Part shown: one piece after another, positions 7,697 to 20,297 of the stretch
Position numbering within the stretch: position 1 is the first letter of the stretch
Layout: every line of letters starts with the position of its first letter
DNA from: Prado023 sp963753075
GTDB lineage: Bacteria > Actinomycetota > Actinomycetes > S36-B12 > CAIYMF01
Direction: 5' to 3'
Length of the DNA stretch: 64,000 bases
NCBI GenBank assembly: GCA_963753075.1
Contig: CAVWAR010000017.1
Coordinates: forward strand, 1,364,001 to 1,428,000
Translations under genes and position numbers: made by a program
The notes under the pieces: model-generated
What the model saw: only the letters and a program-made list of their open reading frames with translations
The model's database searches: none
Told to the model about the DNA's origin: nothing

Positions 7697-8974
7697 TCAC
7701 TCCTGCCCGGGGACCCGCACCTCCTGGCGCACCTGATCCACCTCTGCTTGGGGGTACTCCCCCTCGCAGGGCCACCCGGAGCCCCCCGGATCGAGCACCG
7801 TGGTGTGGCCGTGGAGGTGGAAGTAGGCGACCGCCCAGAAGTAGTCCAGCCCCAGATCGCGGTAGGCGGGGAAGTCCTCCAGGATCTCCGCGAGCGGCAG
7901 ACCCAGGTCAGCCGCCGTGGTCTCGGTGACGGGGGCCCTGAGGTCGGCGCACCCCAGACCGGCGCGGTACAGCCAGGGTGTCGAGCTTGTGGGGTCGGTC
8001 CGCTGCTCCTCGGCCGTTGGTCCCTGCAGGTAGCCACCGTCGGACCCGACGACGAGCACCAGGCTGTTGTCGGGTTCCATGTTCATCCGGGGCGCACACG
8101 TGATGACGCTGCCGACCCCGACCGGACCAACAAGCGAGCAGTCGACCTGTGTCGCGGTCCGGCCCTCGTGAACCGGAAGCCCGCGGGCTGCGATGTCGGT
8201 CCTGATGTCGAACGTGGTCACCGGCCCGACGGTTGGCATGTAGGACCGGCTCTGGCCCTGGACGACGACGCTCTGCTCGAAGACGTCGCTGATCTCGGTC
8301 GCCGTGAAGACCTCAGCACACGGACGACCATCGCCGTCGGGATCCATCGCGGCAGGTTGCCCCTGGTCGAACCAGTACGCGACCACTTCGGCGTAGGACA
8401 GGCCGCCGGAGTCGGCATCCCCCTGGGGTCTGTCGGAGATGCCGGCGAAGTCCGGACCGGGGGCCGTCTCGGCGGTCACCGGGCGGGTGAGGTCCGCGCA
8501 GGCCAGCCCATCGCGGTACAGCCATTCAGGATCACGATCGGACCAACCGGGGACACCGGCGGCCTGCACGGCATCGCCGAACCCTCGGAGCGCCTTGTGG
8601 ACGTACCGGTCCCCCTCGAGCATGAGCACGAGGACCTCGACCGAGACCTCCTCCTCCTCGGAGAAGTAGGAGCAGGTCAGGGCGTTCCCCCCCTGCAGGA
8701 CCCCGGCTGCGGTGCCGGGCGCGAACAGGTCGCCCAGTCCACACACGAGGTCTGCCGGGCCGAACGTCTCAGCGAGGCGGGATTCGAGGTCCCGTTCAAC
8801 ATCTGCGACTGTCACCACAACGTCGCGCACACTCGCGGAGACCACCCCCTCGGAGGCCCCGCCCGAGGCCGCCCCGCCGCTCGCGCAGCCGCCGAGGGCC
8901 AGGGCGAGCCCCAGTCCCACGATCCCGATCCCGTGCGCGCTGATCCTCCTGCCGCTGATGCCCGAGGAACCCAT
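7697..8974 (-). CDS. Lipoprotein made of two copies of a two-domain Cys-rich unit
   Basis: 425 aa. A signal peptide with lipobox LGGC (Cys30) indicates an extracytoplasmic lipoprotein. The mature part is an internal duplication. Each half has a DUF4333-like stretch with two Cys (around 88/101 and 279/293), then a domain opening WLYRxGLxCADL (from 151 and from 334) and closing with a Pro-Asp-Gly-rich PC motif (DPDGDGRPC, Cys219; DPGGSGWPC, Cys403). The closing motif recalls the calcium-binding excalibur loop, though only the first copy keeps the DxDxDG acidic residues. Function is unknown; a wall- or ligand-binding surface protein is a guess. AGGGGAGG lies five bases before the ATG. Confidence 0.8.
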   Translation of the reverse strand: MGSSGISGRRISAHGIGIVGLGLALALGGCASGGAASGGASEGVVSASVRDVVVTVADVERDLESRLAETFGPADLVCGLGDLFAPGTAAGVLQGGNALTCSYFSEEEEVSVEVLVLMLEGDRYVHKALRGFGDAVQAAGVPGWSDRDPEWLYRDGLACADLTRPVTAETAPGPDFAGISDRPQGDADSGGLSYAEVVAYWFDQGQPAAMDPDGDGRPCAEVFTATEISDVFEQSVVVQGQSRSYMPTVGPVTTFDIRTDIAARGLPVHEGRTATQVDCSLVGPVGVGSVITCAPRMNMEPDNSLVLVVGSDGGYLQGPTAEEQRTDPTSSTPWLYRAGLGCADLRAPVTETTAADLGLPLAEILEDFPAYRDLGLDYFWAVAYFHLHGHTTVLDPGGSGWPCEGEYPQAEVDQVRQEVRVPGQE

Positions 8975-9073
8975 GGCATCCTCCCCTCGCCACCCACGCT
9001 AGGGCCGGGAACGCCCACCCCATAGGGCATTTGGTCCTGGCACGGCGGTGCCGGGGCCTTCCGCCCGGTGCGC

Positions 9074-9832
9074 CTACGCCGCTGAGGCGAGCACCCGGTG
9101 TGCCGTGTCGGCGAAGTCCTGCGGGTGGCGCAGCATCCATCCGTGGTTGCCGACCACGACCCGGGTGGATGCCGATGGGGCGACCCGCAGCCGCCCGGCG
9201 GGCACGATTGAGTCGTGATCGGCCAGCACCAGGTGCGCCGGCACGTCGCGCAGGTGCAGGGTCGTCAGCTCGCGGGTCAGGTCCGCCGTCTTGGCTGCGT
9301 ACGCCGACAGCGACAGCGGCAACGGATGGCGAAGCAGCGTTGTCAGTGAGTCCGACGCCCTGATCGCCAGCTCCTGGTTGACCTCCAGCACCATCCCCCG
9401 GGCCAGCGACAGCCACGACCAGACCGACGACCCGGCGCCTCCCACGGGGCAGATCAGCAGCAGCGCCGCGAACGTGGTCAGCTCCGTGGCGGCGGCACGG
9501 GCTGCGATGCCGGCCCCGAACGAATGTCCGGCGACGGGGACCGGCTCCCCTGCGAGTGGTCCGAGCCGGTGGGCCTCGGCGACGAACTCGGCGTGGCCGC
9601 CCAGCGTCGAGCGCAGCGGCGGCAGCGGCTCCGAACGGCCGAACCCGGGCAGGTCGCACGCATGGACGGCCCACCCAGAACGGGCGAGCGCGTCCAGGGC
9701 GATCCGGTAGCCGCTGAGCAGCATTCCCCAGCCGGGCACGAACAGGATGGGGCGACCGTCCGGGTCGCCGTACGTGTGCCAGCCGACACGACGCCCCTGC
9801 ACGGTGAAGGTTGTCGTGACCGCGGGAGCCAT
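9074..9832 (-). CDS. Alpha/beta hydrolase
   Basis: 252 aa from the chosen ATG. The triad is visible: nucleophile Ser104 in GHSFG, acid Asp205 or Asp207 in LVLADHDSIVP, and His230 in GNHGWM. The oxyanion region FVPGWG follows strand 3. It is soluble and small, typical of esterases or lactonases acting on unknown substrates. The open frame extends 44 codons further, but that part is not protein-like. No good ribosome-binding site was seen, so the start is uncertain. It is divergent from the malic enzyme gene. Confidence 0.8.
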   Translation of the reverse strand: MAPAVTTTFTVQGRRVGWHTYGDPDGRPILFVPGWGMLLSGYRIALDALARSGWAVHACDLPGFGRSEPLPPLRSTLGGHAEFVAEAHRLGPLAGEPVPVAGHSFGAGIAARAAATELTTFAALLLICPVGGAGSSVWSWLSLARGMVLEVNQELAIRASDSLTTLLRHPLPLSLSAYAAKTADLTRELTTLHLRDVPAHLVLADHDSIVPAGRLRVAPSASTRVVVGNHGWMLRHPQDFADTAHRVLASAA

Positions 9833-9972
9833 GACTGCAATATCGGCTCGGGCAGGTCCCCGGTGTAAGTGGGGCAGCACTGATGCGCAAGAGGCCCCAG
9901 AGCGGCGACCGTCCGCCTGTGTGAGCCGGTCGGTGCAGTCGAACGACTGACCCGTGTACTGCACTCCGGGCT

Positions 9973-9984
9973 TAGGTTGGGAGG
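9973..9984 (+). promoter_or_regulatory. -10 box abutting the malic enzyme start (leaderless or SD-adjacent)
   Basis: TAGGTT (9973-9978) is followed by GGGAGG (9979-9984) and then ATG. GGGAGG touches the ATG and so is too close to act as a normal Shine-Dalgarno, while the -10 spacing predicts transcription starting at the ATG. Confidence 0.5.
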
Positions 9985-11712
9985 ATGAGCGACGCAGTCC
10001 CGACCCAGACGATGACCCGGTGGAACGCCAAGCAGCGGGCGTGGGAGACGCGACTGCGGGGCCGGGGCGTGCTGGCCGAACCCCGGATCAACCGGGGAAC
10101 CGCCTTCACCATGCCCGAGCGGCAGGCGCTCGGCCTGGTGGGGATGCTCCCGGCGCGGGTGCTGACCCTCGACCAGCAGGCGGACCGTGCCTACCGCCAG
10201 TACCTCGACCAGCCATCCGATCTGGCCAAGAACGTCTTCCTCACCGCTCTGCACGACCGCAACGAGGTGCTGTTCTTCCGCCTGCTCGTGGACCACCTGC
10301 CGGAGATGCTGCCCATCGTCTACACGCCGACCGTGGGCGATGCGATCCGCCGGTACAGCCATGAGTACCGACGTCCTCGTGGCGTGTACCTGTCGATCGA
10401 GGACCCGGACGGGATCGAGAGCGCCCTGCTCTCCAGCGGCCGCGGGACGCAGGACATCGACCTGATCCTCGCCACCGATGCCGAGGGGATCCTCGGGATC
10501 GGCGACTGGGGCGTCGGTGGCATCGAGATCGCAGTCGGGAAGCTGAACGTGTACACGGCCGCGGCCGGAATCGATCCGTCGCGCACGCTTGCGGTCATGC
10601 TCGACGTGGGTACCAATCGGCAGGCGCTGCTCGACGACCCGCTCTACCTCGGCGTCTCCCGCCCCCGCGTGGACCGCGAGGAGTACGACGCCTTCATCGA
10701 CCGCTACGTCAGCGTCGCATGCCGCTTGTACCCGCACGCGCTGCTGCACTGGGAGGACTTCGGCACGAGCAACGCCCGACGGATCCTCCAGCGCTACCGC
10801 GGCTCCACGCTCACGTTCAACGACGACATGCAGGGCACAGGTGCGGTCAGCCTCGCGGCTGTCATGTCCGCAAGTGCGGTCAGCGGACGACCATTGGCCG
10901 ACCACCGGGTCGTGGTGTTCGGCTCGGGGACGGCCGGGATCGGGATCGCCGACCAGCTGCGTGACGCCATGGTCGGCGCCGGTCTGTCGGCTGCGGAGGC
11001 GACGCGGCGGTTCTGGTGCGTCGGGCGCCACGGACTGCTCACCGACGACCGCACCGACCTGCGCGATTTTCAGGAACCGTACGCCCGACCGGCGACCGAG
11101 GTCGCGGAGTGGGACCGTGACGAGCAACTCGGAGGGGTGAACCTCGGCGAGGTCATCCGCGAGGTGCATCCGACGATCCTGATCGGTTCCTCGGGGCAAC
11201 CGCGCGCATTCACCGAGCAGATGGTCCGGGACATGGCTGCCCACGTCGAGCGCCCGATCATCATGCCAATGTCGAATCCGACGGATCTGGCTGAGGCCGT
11301 CCCAGCCGACCTGATCGAATGGTCCGACGGCGCAGCCCTGGTGGCGACCGGCAGCCCCTTCGCCCCGGTCACCTACGCCGGGACCACCTACACGATCGCT
11401 CAGGTGAACAACGCCCTGATCTTCCCCGGCCTGGGGCTCGGGGTGACGGTGGCCAGGGCCACTCAGATCACCGATGGGATGCTGATGGCCGCCGCGCAGG
11501 CGGTCGCAGCAACGGTGGATCCGCAGACCGTGGGAGCGTCGCTGCTGCCCCAGGTCGCCGATCTGCGCCGCACGTCCGCCCTGGTGGCGATCGCTGTGGC
11601 GCGGTCCGCGCAGCAGCAGGGAGTCGCGGGAGTCGTCGACGGCGGCGCTCTGGAGGCCGCCGTCCACGCAGCCATGTGGCAACCCGAGTACAGGCCTGTT
11701 CGGGCCACCTGA
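9985..11712 (+). CDS. NAD-dependent malic enzyme
   Basis: 575 aa, the usual length for the long (SfcA/MaeA-type) family. It oxidatively decarboxylates L-malate to pyruvate with NAD(P) and Mg/Mn. YTPTVGDA carries the conserved catalytic Tyr, LHWEDFG and the following NDD supply metal ligands, and VVFGSGTAGIGIA is the dinucleotide-binding loop. MSNPT and the C-terminal FPGLGLG segment are also family hallmarks. It stands alone, apparently transcribed without a leader, and feeds pyruvate and reducing power from the TCA cycle. Confidence 0.93.
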   Translation: MSDAVPTQTMTRWNAKQRAWETRLRGRGVLAEPRINRGTAFTMPERQALGLVGMLPARVLTLDQQADRAYRQYLDQPSDLAKNVFLTALHDRNEVLFFRLLVDHLPEMLPIVYTPTVGDAIRRYSHEYRRPRGVYLSIEDPDGIESALLSSGRGTQDIDLILATDAEGILGIGDWGVGGIEIAVGKLNVYTAAAGIDPSRTLAVMLDVGTNRQALLDDPLYLGVSRPRVDREEYDAFIDRYVSVACRLYPHALLHWEDFGTSNARRILQRYRGSTLTFNDDMQGTGAVSLAAVMSASAVSGRPLADHRVVVFGSGTAGIGIADQLRDAMVGAGLSAAEATRRFWCVGRHGLLTDDRTDLRDFQEPYARPATEVAEWDRDEQLGGVNLGEVIREVHPTILIGSSGQPRAFTEQMVRDMAAHVERPIIMPMSNPTDLAEAVPADLIEWSDGAALVATGSPFAPVTYAGTTYTIAQVNNALIFPGLGLGVTVARATQITDGMLMAAAQAVAATVDPQTVGASLLPQVADLRRTSALVAIAVARSAQQQGVAGVVDGGALEAAVHAAMWQPEYRPVRAT

Positions 11713-12190
11713 CCAGCACGACAACCGGTCGGCGGATCGCTGTCGAATGGGGTGCGGCAGCTGTCGGGCCCGGATCGCTGGGCGGGCGCACCACCTCCCC
11801 AGCTCCTTCAGGGAGCGCCGATCGCCTCGCGCCATCTGTGGGCGGTACACTCTCCCCACCCGCTGCAAGGGCGCCAGCCGAGCGGGGCGTGGTCTGTGCG
11901 GTCGCTGACGTGATCATCGACTGAGGGTTGGCGGGTTCCCTGCGGGGGTCGGTCGCGCTGTCGCAGGCCCGTGGGGCACGAGGCGTGTTGCGTGGTGGCC
12001 GAGGCGGCCACGACGGATGTGCTCGTTCTGCCGGTCGCATGACTGCGAGCGGGTCGACGCCCGACGCGTTGTTGCGTGCCGGGTACGCCGGGGAGGTGTT
12101 GTGGCTCGACGAGGCCAGGGCCAGAAGCCTGCGCGCCGAGGGCCTGCGCGCGATCAGCGGCGCGCACGACCCCGCGACGACGAGGGCCTC
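11713..12190 (+). other. Gap before SNF2 gene with a coding-like stretch in another frame
   Basis: No intact gene. From 12039 to about 12180 a frame different from that of the helicase reads as convincing protein (ATG at 12039, start MTASGSTPDALLRAGYAGEV, nearly every third base G or C). It stays open past 12191, where the helicase frame takes over. A TACACT hexamer (11846-11851) could be a -10. Rest of the stretch: nothing recognised. Confidence 0.4.
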
Positions 12191-14250
12191 ATGCCCGTGC
12201 TCGCCCGCTTCGTACGCCAGGTCCAGGCCGATGTGGCGCGCGGCTCGGGGCGCGCCTCGGTGCGCACGAAGTTCCAGGTCGCCGCACTGCTCGTGCGCGA
12301 GGAGCGGGCCCGCGTGATGGCGGACCAGACGATCAGCGACGCCAACAGGGCCAAGCAGCTCACGCGTCTCGACGGCATGGGAACGATCCTCGCGCGGACC
12401 GCCGCACGCGACACCTCGTTGCTCGTCCTGATCGGGGAGGACACGGAGCTCTCGGAGTCGGGCAAGCTGCTCAGGGCGGACCTGCTGGAGTCCGCCGGTG
12501 TCGAACGAGCCCTCGCCGAGCCCGAACCGGCCCCCGAGCTCACACCTGCGCCGGTCAAGCGGCAGGTGGTGCCGCAGTCAGTGGTCTCCCGGCAGCTGGC
12601 CAACCCGTTCCTCGCCCCGGATCTCGACGCCGCCCGCCCGACCGAGGTGCGTCCACTGCGGCTGGCTGGCTGGGAGCTGCTCGGCCCCCTGCTGCGCTCC
12701 TTCGAGGACGCGGGCACCGGAGCCTCCTCATGCATGGCACTGCCCGATCCGGCGCCGGCGCGAACCCCGGGGCGCCCGGACCTGATGGTGCACCAGGCGC
12801 AGCTGGTCGCCGCCGCAGCGATGGGGCACCGCACGTTCCTGCTTGCCGACGAGCCCGGCCTGGGCAAGACGGCGCAGGCGCTGCTCGCGGCCGATGCAGC
12901 TGACGCCTACCCGCTGCTCGTCGTGGTCCCGAACGTCGTCAAGACGAACTGGGCCCGGGAGGTGGGCCTGTGGACCCCGCAGCGTTCAGCCACCGTGATC
13001 CATGGCGATGGGCACACGATCGACGGTTTCGCCGACATCGTCATCGTCAACTACGAGGTCCTCGATCGGCACGTCGGCTGGCTGGGCGACCTGGGCTTCC
13101 GCGGCATGGTCGTCGATGAGGCGCACTTCATCAAGAACAAGGCCTCGCAGCGCTCGCAGCACGTGCGCGAGATCTCCGAGCGGATCCGCGCCCGGACCGG
13201 GCGGCCGCTGCTCATGGCACTGACCGGCACGCCGCTGATCAACGACCTCGAGGACTTCCTGGCCATCTGGGCGTTCCTCGGCTGGATCGACGAGAAGAAG
13301 CCGATCGGGGACCTGATGCGGGCGCTCGAGGACACCGGACTGGTCCCGGGCGACCCCGGCTTCTACCGGGCTGCCCGCACCTCTGTCATCGACATGGGCA
13401 TCGTTCGCCGACGCAAGGTCGACGTGGCAGCTGACATCCCCGCACGCCGTGTCGCCGACCTCCCGGTGGAGCTCGACGACGAGGCCGGTCGCTCGATCCG
13501 CGCAGCCGAGCAGGAGCTCGCCCGGCGCATGGTCGGGCGGTACTTCGACGCCCTGCAGCGACGCAGCTCCGACTCGGTCGTGGCGGGCATCGACCACGAG
13601 CTGGTGCGCCGTGTGGCCATGTGGGAGCGCCAGGACGCGGAGAAGTCTGAGTCCGGCGAGAACGTCTTCGCCATGATGCGGCGCATCGGGCAGGCCAAGT
13701 CCGGCCTCGCCGCGGACTACACCGCCCAGCTGTCCCGCAGCGTCGGCAAGGTGGTGTTCTTCGCCAAGCACGTGGATGTGATGGACAGCGCGGAGCAGCT
13801 GTTCGCCCAGCGCGGGATCCGGTACGCCTCGATCCGCGGGGACCAGACGCGCAAGGTGCGCCAGGCGAACATCGATGCGTTCACCAATGACCCGGACGTG
13901 GCCGTCGCGGTCTGCTCGCTGACCGCAGCCGGCGTGGGCCTCAACCTGCAGATCGCCTCGAACCTCGTGCTGGCGGAACTGTCCTGGACCGCTGCTGAGC
14001 AGACCCAGGCCATCGACCGCATCCACCGCATCGGCCAGGAGCAGCCCGTCACCGCGTGGCGCATCATCGCCGCGCAGACCATCGACTCCAAGATCGCCGA
14101 ACTCATCGACGCCAAGGCCGGGCTCGCCGCCCGGGCGCTGGACGGATCGGACGAGGAGCCGTCAGCCGCGGCTGACATCCAGCTCGAGGCGCTCGTCGCG
14201 CTGCTGACCGACGCGCTCGCCGAGGCACTGCCAGGGGCATTGGGGCCGGC

Positions 14251-14254
<4 letters not shown>
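12191..14254 (+). CDS. SNF2-family DEAD/DEAH-box helicase
   Basis: 687 aa from the chosen ATG. The N-terminal 200 residues match no family I recognise. The SNF2 motor follows: Walker A EPGLGKT (about 223-227), DEAH with the SNF2-typical DEAHFIKNK, GTPLIN (motif III), and in the second RecA lobe IDRIHRIGQ (motif VI). Such ATPases translocate on dsDNA and remodel protein-DNA complexes. Its stop overlaps the TTG start of the second SNF2 gene, so the three genes to 17759 form an operon. The 5' end is doubtful: an alternative ATG at 12017 is in frame but the intervening sequence is Arg-rich and poor, while a different frame looks coding there, which suggests a frameshift near 12180. Confidence 0.85.
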
Positions 14255-17048
<2,794 letters not shown>

Positions 17049-17052
<4 letters not shown>

Positions 17053-17759
17053 GCACGCGACGCTGGCCCACCTACTTCGACTCCGCTCCCCGGCGCGCGG
17101 TCGAGGGCGGGGTCGTGGTGGCCAAGCCGGGCAAGGTCAGCGACCCGCTGGCCGTGGAACTCGTGGCGGCCGCCGAGATCGAGAGCGCGCCGCAGATCCT
17201 CGCCCGCGGGCGGACGTACGCCCGCGCCGGACAGGTCGTGGCCGTGCAGGTCGCGCCTGAGGGCTTCTCCGCCCAGATCCAGGGCACCGGAGCCACGCCC
17301 TACGACGTACGCCTCGACCGGACCATGATCTCCGGCTCGGATCGGGTCGCGGCGGACTGCACATGCCCCTACGGCTGCGACGACGGCTGGTGCAAGCACG
17401 CCGCGGCCCTTGCGTATGTGGCCGCCTTCCTGCTCGATCGCGACCCGCAAGCACGTTCTGAGTGGACCGGACAGGCACGCTCAGGGGCTGGCGGCGATGT
17501 GCCGGGCAGCGTCGCCGCAGGCGGGCAGGGCTCGAGCCCCGATCTGGCCATCCCGACCAGCATCGCCGGCGCTGCGGTGGTTCCCGCGTCTGCGCTCAGC
17601 CTCACCGCCGAGGACCTCGCCGTGCTGCGCAGCCCCGTCCCCCCGCGGGACGCGGAGGACCTCCTGGCAGCAGCCGAAGCCCTCGTGCCACCCCCGTGGG
17701 ACCCATGGCAGGGCCCGGGCGCGGATCCGGCCCCCGGAACCGAACCTCCCGGTCCCTGA
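17049..17759 (+). CDS. SWIM zinc-finger protein
   Basis: 236 aa. The SWIM motif CxCx(n)CxH is Cys104-x-Cys106 ... Cys115-x-His117. The N-terminal 100 residues form the usual small beta domain that precedes SWIM fingers; residues 140-236 are Pro/Ala-rich and likely disordered. SWIM domains bind DNA or protein and often serve SNF2 ATPases. The ATG overlaps the SNF2 stop by four bases, supporting one complex. A role in DNA repair or nucleoid remodelling is inference. Confidence 0.88.
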
Positions 17760-17907
17760 CACCGCCCCTGACCGCCTTCGACCAGCTCCTCGGGTCAGCC
17801 CGGCGGGCCCGGTCGCAGCCGTTTCGCGCCACCCAGCGTCGTGACGCTGCCGAGGCGAGAATGGATTTCGTCGGCCGAGGCTCTTCTCGGTCGCCAGGAT
17901 CGAGAAG

Positions 17908-18903
17908 ATGGGACGGCCGATGCGGTACTTGGACACAACGACGACCGACAAGCCGGTCTCGCGGATCGGGTTGGGCACCTGGCAGTTCGGCTCCCGGGAA
18001 TGGGGATATGGGGACCGCTACTCCACTGAGGACGCCGGCCTGATCGTGGGTCGAGCCGCTGAGCTGGGCATCACCCTGTTCGACACAGCCGAGGCCTACG
18101 GCTTCGGCCGCAGCGAGCGGATCCTGGGGGCAGCCCTTGCCGAGCACGGACTCCGGGACGACGCCATCGTCGCGACGAAGATCTTCCCGCTGTTCCCTGT
18201 TGCCCCGGTCGTTCGCCAACGGGGGCGGGCCAGTGCTGAGCGCCTGGCCGTGTCGAGTATCGACCTGTACCAGGTGCACCAGCCCAATCCGGTCGTGCGC
18301 GACGGAACGACGATGGCCGGGATGCGCGACCTGCAGGATGCTGGGATGGTCGCGGAGGTCGGGGTGAGCAACTACTCGCTGGCCCGGTGGAAGGAGGCGG
18401 AGGCTGCGCTCGGGCGCCAGGTGCTGTCCAACCAGGTGCAGTTCAGCCTCGTCCACACGGCCCCACTCGATGACCTCGTCCCCTACGCCGCGGACCGGGG
18501 TCGGATGGTCATTGCGTGGAGCCCCCTGGGGCAGGGCCTCCTCTCGGCACGGTACGACGCCACGCATCCGCCGACGGGTGCCGTTCGCCGGATGAACCCA
18601 CTGTTCCTCGAGGAGAACCTCGCCAGGGCCGTTGGCCTCCTGGACGCCCTGCGTGACATCGCCGCCACGCACGATGTCAGTCCCGCCCAGACGGCCCTGG
18701 CCTGGCTGATCCATCACCCGTCGGTGGTGGCCATCCCCGGCGCATCGAGCATTGCGCAGGTCGAGGCCAACGCGGCAGCCGCGGACATCACCCTGACGGG
18801 CGCCGAGGTGCAGGAACTCACCGAACAGGCGCGCGCGTTCCACCCTGTCTCCGGCCTGGCGGCCGGCCGGCAGATGGCCAGGGCCCGGCTCCACCGGTCG
18901 TGA
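17908..18903 (+). CDS. Aldo/keto reductase
   Basis: 331 aa (327 from the second ATG at 17920; the start is uncertain). A (beta/alpha)8 oxidoreductase using NADPH: the catalytic Asp and Tyr are in FDTAEAYG, Lys in VATK, and His in YQVHQPN. C-terminal IPGASS and nearby basic residues bind the cofactor phosphate. The length and motifs fit the YhdN/IolS branch. The substrate is unknown. It is convergent with the membrane-anchored hydrolase. Confidence 0.88.
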   Translation: MGRPMRYLDTTTTDKPVSRIGLGTWQFGSREWGYGDRYSTEDAGLIVGRAAELGITLFDTAEAYGFGRSERILGAALAEHGLRDDAIVATKIFPLFPVAPVVRQRGRASAERLAVSSIDLYQVHQPNPVVRDGTTMAGMRDLQDAGMVAEVGVSNYSLARWKEAEAALGRQVLSNQVQFSLVHTAPLDDLVPYAADRGRMVIAWSPLGQGLLSARYDATHPPTGAVRRMNPLFLEENLARAVGLLDALRDIAATHDVSPAQTALAWLIHHPSVVAIPGASSIAQVEANAAAADITLTGAEVQELTEQARAFHPVSGLAAGRQMARARLHRS

Positions 18904-18987
18904 TGCGACCCGTTCCCGACGAGGACGTCCTGCATCTGGCACTCCCGCGAGCGGGCCTCTCCGGGATTCCCGGGGTGGCTCCCTGAC

Positions 18988-20181
18988 TCAGGACTGGCTG
19001 ACCCCGGCGTGGTCGTCCAGCCAGGTGTTGACCAGGTCGTCGAACGCTGTCGTGTCCTTGTTCCACTCCCCGGTGTGGAAGGCACCGTCGAAGAGCATGA
19101 AGGTGCCGTCGGGCACGTCCTGCGCGAACTGCTCGATCGAATCGGGAGGTACCAGATCGTCCTCCGTGACCGCGGTCACCAGTGCCGGCACCGGCCAGGA
19201 CGCGGCGTTGTCGAGGTACTCGGCCTGCGAGTAGTCGATGGCCGAGCGCATCTCGACGATCCGCTCCCCGAGCCAGATCACCGGTGCCAGCGGACCAGTC
19301 GGAAGGCCGAGACGCTCGGCGCCGAAGATCGTGACATCGTGAAAGCTCATCGCCGGGGACAGCAGGATCGTGCCCGTGACCTCCGCCGTGTTGGACCCGT
19401 TCTCCATGTACCCGGCGACCACGGCCCCGCCCATCGAGTAGCCGACCAGGATCACGTCCGACGCGCCCGCCTCCATCGCGTAGTCCACGGCGGCCTGGAC
19501 ATCAGGCCACTCCGTGGCCCCGAAGTTGCCCAGACCGTCCTCGTACGGGACGCCCGGCTCCTTCTTGTCGTCGCGGTAGTTGATCAGCATCGTGGTGATC
19601 CCCCGCTCGGCGAACCGCGGCGTGATCCGCAGCCCCTCCCGGATGCTTCCGTTGCGGCCGTGGACGACCACGGCCCACGTCGACGACTCAGGTGCCGTGG
19701 CAGCCGGATCGACGACGATGGCCGGCATCGCCCCGAGCGGTGATTCGTAGGTCACCGGGCGACCGCTGAGGCCCAGCGCCTCCGCGTTCGGGTAGCTCGG
19801 CCAGTCCATCTTCCCCAGGGCACCGGCCTGCGGCGCCGTGCCCTCGATGAGCTGGTAGGGGCGCGTGACCTGGTCTCCCCCGACGGTCGCACCCTGGTCG
19901 AGGGAGAGATAGCCACCTGCCTCGAAGAGCATCCCGACGCGGGAGACCGTGTTGGCGTCGGCCTCGGGATCCTCGATCGAGTCCGGGACGCGGTACGTGA
20001 TGACGCCCGAGGACCCCTGGGCGTCCGGGGTGACCGAGACGATCTCGTTGTCGAACAGGGCATCGTCACCCTTGATCTCAGCGCCGTCGAGCACGAGGCC
20101 GGACAGATACCACGCGGCGCCCACGGCCAGGACGAGGAGGGTAACCCCAATCCCCAGCACGATCGCGAGTGTCTTCTTCAT
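18988..20181 (-). CDS. Membrane-anchored alpha/beta hydrolase
   Basis: 397 aa. A single N-terminal transmembrane helix (about 5-28) without a lipobox anchors a secreted catalytic domain. The nucleophile elbow is GYSMGG; the acid is probably in TEDDLVPP and the His in AFHTGEW. VVHGRNGS supplies the oxyanion hole. The fold looks like dipeptidyl-peptidase or esterase-type hydrolases acting outside the membrane; the substrate is unknown. Likely monocistronic. Confidence 0.83.
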   Translation of the reverse strand: MKKTLAIVLGIGVTLLVLAVGAAWYLSGLVLDGAEIKGDDALFDNEIVSVTPDAQGSSGVITYRVPDSIEDPEADANTVSRVGMLFEAGGYLSLDQGATVGGDQVTRPYQLIEGTAPQAGALGKMDWPSYPNAEALGLSGRPVTYESPLGAMPAIVVDPAATAPESSTWAVVVHGRNGSIREGLRITPRFAERGITTMLINYRDDKKEPGVPYEDGLGNFGATEWPDVQAAVDYAMEAGASDVILVGYSMGGAVVAGYMENGSNTAEVTGTILLSPAMSFHDVTIFGAERLGLPTGPLAPVIWLGERIVEMRSAIDYSQAEYLDNAASWPVPALVTAVTEDDLVPPDSIEQFAQDVPDGTFMLFDGAFHTGEWNKDTTAFDDLVNTWLDDHAGVSQS

Positions 20182-20297
20182 GGCGTTGGACTGTAGGCGC
20201 CGCGAGTCCCGGATGCCATGGTGAGCCGTCGCGCGACCCGCCGTTCATCGGGCGACGACGCAGGTTCTCGATGATGGTGGCCCGATCTTCGCCGGGA

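Noticed and set aside
9478..11868. 796-codon minus-strand open frame opposite the malic enzyme
   Set aside because: Antisense shadow of a high-GC gene; Arg/Gly/His-rich translation with no motifs.
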